Under the pieces are notes generated by a model. That model searched no databases and was not told the origin of the DNA. It worked only from the letters and a program-made list of their open reading frames with translations. DNA of 14,486 nt from an uncultured bacterium (GTDB taxonomy: Bacteria; Cyanobacteriota; Vampirovibrionia; Gastranaerophilales; Gastranaerophilaceae): assembly GCA_900556295.1 (NCBI GenBank), contig USOK01000011.1, positions 1 through 14,486 of the forward strand. The letters run 5' to 3'. The position numbers and the translations under genes were made by a program. Shown in pieces: positions 13,580 through 14,486 of this stretch (the first letter of the stretch is position 1; each line of letters begins with the position of its first letter).

Positions 13580-13621
13580 ACAACAAATTACGGAGTCAAA
13601 TTGCCACGATAGTGAAAGTAT

Positions 13622-13649
13622 CGTTGTCGGAATAACAATTCCGACCTAC
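13622..13649 (-). repeat. REP-like GTAG hairpin, copy 3
   Basis: Minus strand: GTAG, 8-bp stem GTCGGAAT/ATTCCGAC with loop TGTT, then AACG. It differs from copy 2 at two stem positions, each changed on both sides so pairing is kept. It lies 29 nt past the pilin gene stop. A second small stem, ACGATA/TATCGT (13606-13624), overlaps its flank. Confidence 0.75.
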
Positions 13650-13678
13650 AGAAACTAAGAAAGACATCATGAATATTA

Positions 13679-14455
13679 TCAACGTACTTTATACGGATAT
13701 TCTTTAGGAATTTTCCAGCCATTCAACTGAATTATTGCCGTACAATAAGCATTTGCTCGACTATTTTTATTACAACCATACTGACTGTTTGTATACAAAG
13801 TACTTTTATTTCCCCACCAAGCGTATTTGAAAGGTTCAAAGCCCTTCCCTAAATGGTAAGACATTCCATAAGTTGTATGATGCACAGGCGCATAGAAAAA
13901 ATAAAAAGCACATCTTCCGACAGAATCTTTTTCTGAACCATAAATCTTTATACATTTTTCTGGATCCATAGTGTAAAAATTCCAATCTCTTGCTCCAGAA
14001 TACGCATTTCCGGAATTTGGATTATAAGCTTCTGTCATCAATTTTAACGCACTTCCATCCTTAAAATAAAATATTGGACGATTTTTTTCGTCGTGTTTTA
14101 CCTGAACTATTGTCATGTGCGAACCAAAATATTTCATAAACCATTTCTCCGGAATTGAAATTCCAGTAGCATCTTCATCGCCGTAATCCCCTATCATTCC
14201 ATAAGCATCAGAATCTAAATACCAAGTTTCTTTTGCACCATACTCGGCCTCTGAAAGCTTTATTGCTTGATTTATTTCTGAATAAAATTTCTTTAACTTT
14301 GTTTCAACAACATTATTTCTGTATTTTTGAACCAAAACCGGTAGGGTTAAAGCAGAAACAACCCCGATAATACCAAGAGTAATTAATACTTCTGCAAGTG
14401 TAAATGCGCTTTTGTTCAAAATAAACCATTTTTTGTTGTTATTTAAATATTTCAT
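13679..14455 (-). CDS. Type IV prepilin-like protein
   Basis: A 258-aa protein with a class III prepilin leader: the basic KYLNNNKKWFILNKSA segment ends at Ala17, followed by Phe18 as the N-methylated residue, Glu22 at +5, and a hydrophobic helix through residue ~40 (FTLAEVLITLGIIGVVSA). Prepilin peptidase usually cuts after Gly; Ala at -1 is tolerated in this group. An amphipathic KLKKFYSEINQAIKLSE helix and a large variable extracytoplasmic domain follow, with four Cys (168, 182, 228, 238) that could form two disulfides. It is likely a minor pilin or pseudopilin displayed on or across the envelope; many paralogues exist in Gastranaerophilales. The start at 14455 has GAAGGGG 5 nt upstream and a possible TATATT box at 14482-14477. 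No pilus assembly genes are nearby. Confidence 0.88.
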   Translation of the reverse strand: MKYLNNNKKWFILNKSAFTLAEVLITLGIIGVVSALTLPVLVQKYRNNVVETKLKKFYSEINQAIKLSEAEYGAKETWYLDSDAYGMIGDYGDEDATGISIPEKWFMKYFGSHMTIVQVKHDEKNRPIFYFKDGSALKLMTEAYNPNSGNAYSGARDWNFYTMDPEKCIKIYGSEKDSVGRCAFYFFYAPVHHTTYGMSYHLGKGFEPFKYAWWGNKSTLYTNSQYGCNKNSRANAYCTAIIQLNGWKIPKEYPYKVR

Positions 14456-14486
14456 ACAAACCCCTTCAAAATAACTAATATAATTT

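Overview
This window is AT-rich and uses the standard code. It most likely comes from a non-photosynthetic gut cyanobacterial relative (Candidatus Gastranaerophilales / Vampirovibrionia, formerly Melainabacteria). The main clue is the prepilin-like gene at the right end (FTLAEVLITLGIIGVVSA followed by a KLKKFYSEINQAIKLSE-type helix), a protein style that is highly expanded in that group. AT richness, heptamer/octamer intergenic arrays and family-level impressions agree. The assignment is an inference made without a search.

Layout from left to right: a frameshifted deoxyinosine-DNA glycosylase (+); an orphan ribbon-helix-helix regulator (-); a membrane-anchored alpha-crystallin (Hsp20) protein (+); repeat island A (1475-1805); the overlapping shikimate pair aroK-aroB (-); a stand-alone DRE-TIM aldolase divergent from aroK (+); clpB (+); a strong promoter followed at once by a terminator, possibly a ~50-nt RNA; two small unknown proteins in tandem that share a C-terminal motif (+); a bidirectional terminator; der/engA (-); repeat island B; an unknown multi-pass membrane protein (-); pnuC (+); a 49-aa small ORF (-); a Pif1-type helicase (-); repeat island C; and a type IV prepilin-like protein (-).

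The conserved genes are ordinary housekeeping: aromatic amino acid precursors (aroB, aroK), ribosome assembly (der), disaggregation (clpB) and NAD precursor uptake (pnuC). They do not form one pathway. Two kinds of genome-scale signal stand out. First, at least seven genes have a -10 box ending only 6-8 nt before the ATG and no Shine-Dalgarno, which indicates leaderless mRNAs; other genes in the same window have good SD sequences. This also corrects the starts of aroK, der, pnuC and the helicase. Second, the intergenic islands are built from several repeat families. These include a GTAG-headed hairpin present three times, each 8-29 nt past a stop codon and with compensatory stem changes (REP/RAYT-like); an 80-bp repeat in inverted orientation at both ends of the window; 8-nt and 7-nt tandem arrays; and a 19-bp direct repeat that supplies the last codons of aroB.

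I saw no rRNA, tRNA, CRISPR array, insertion sequence with a transposase, or phage gene.
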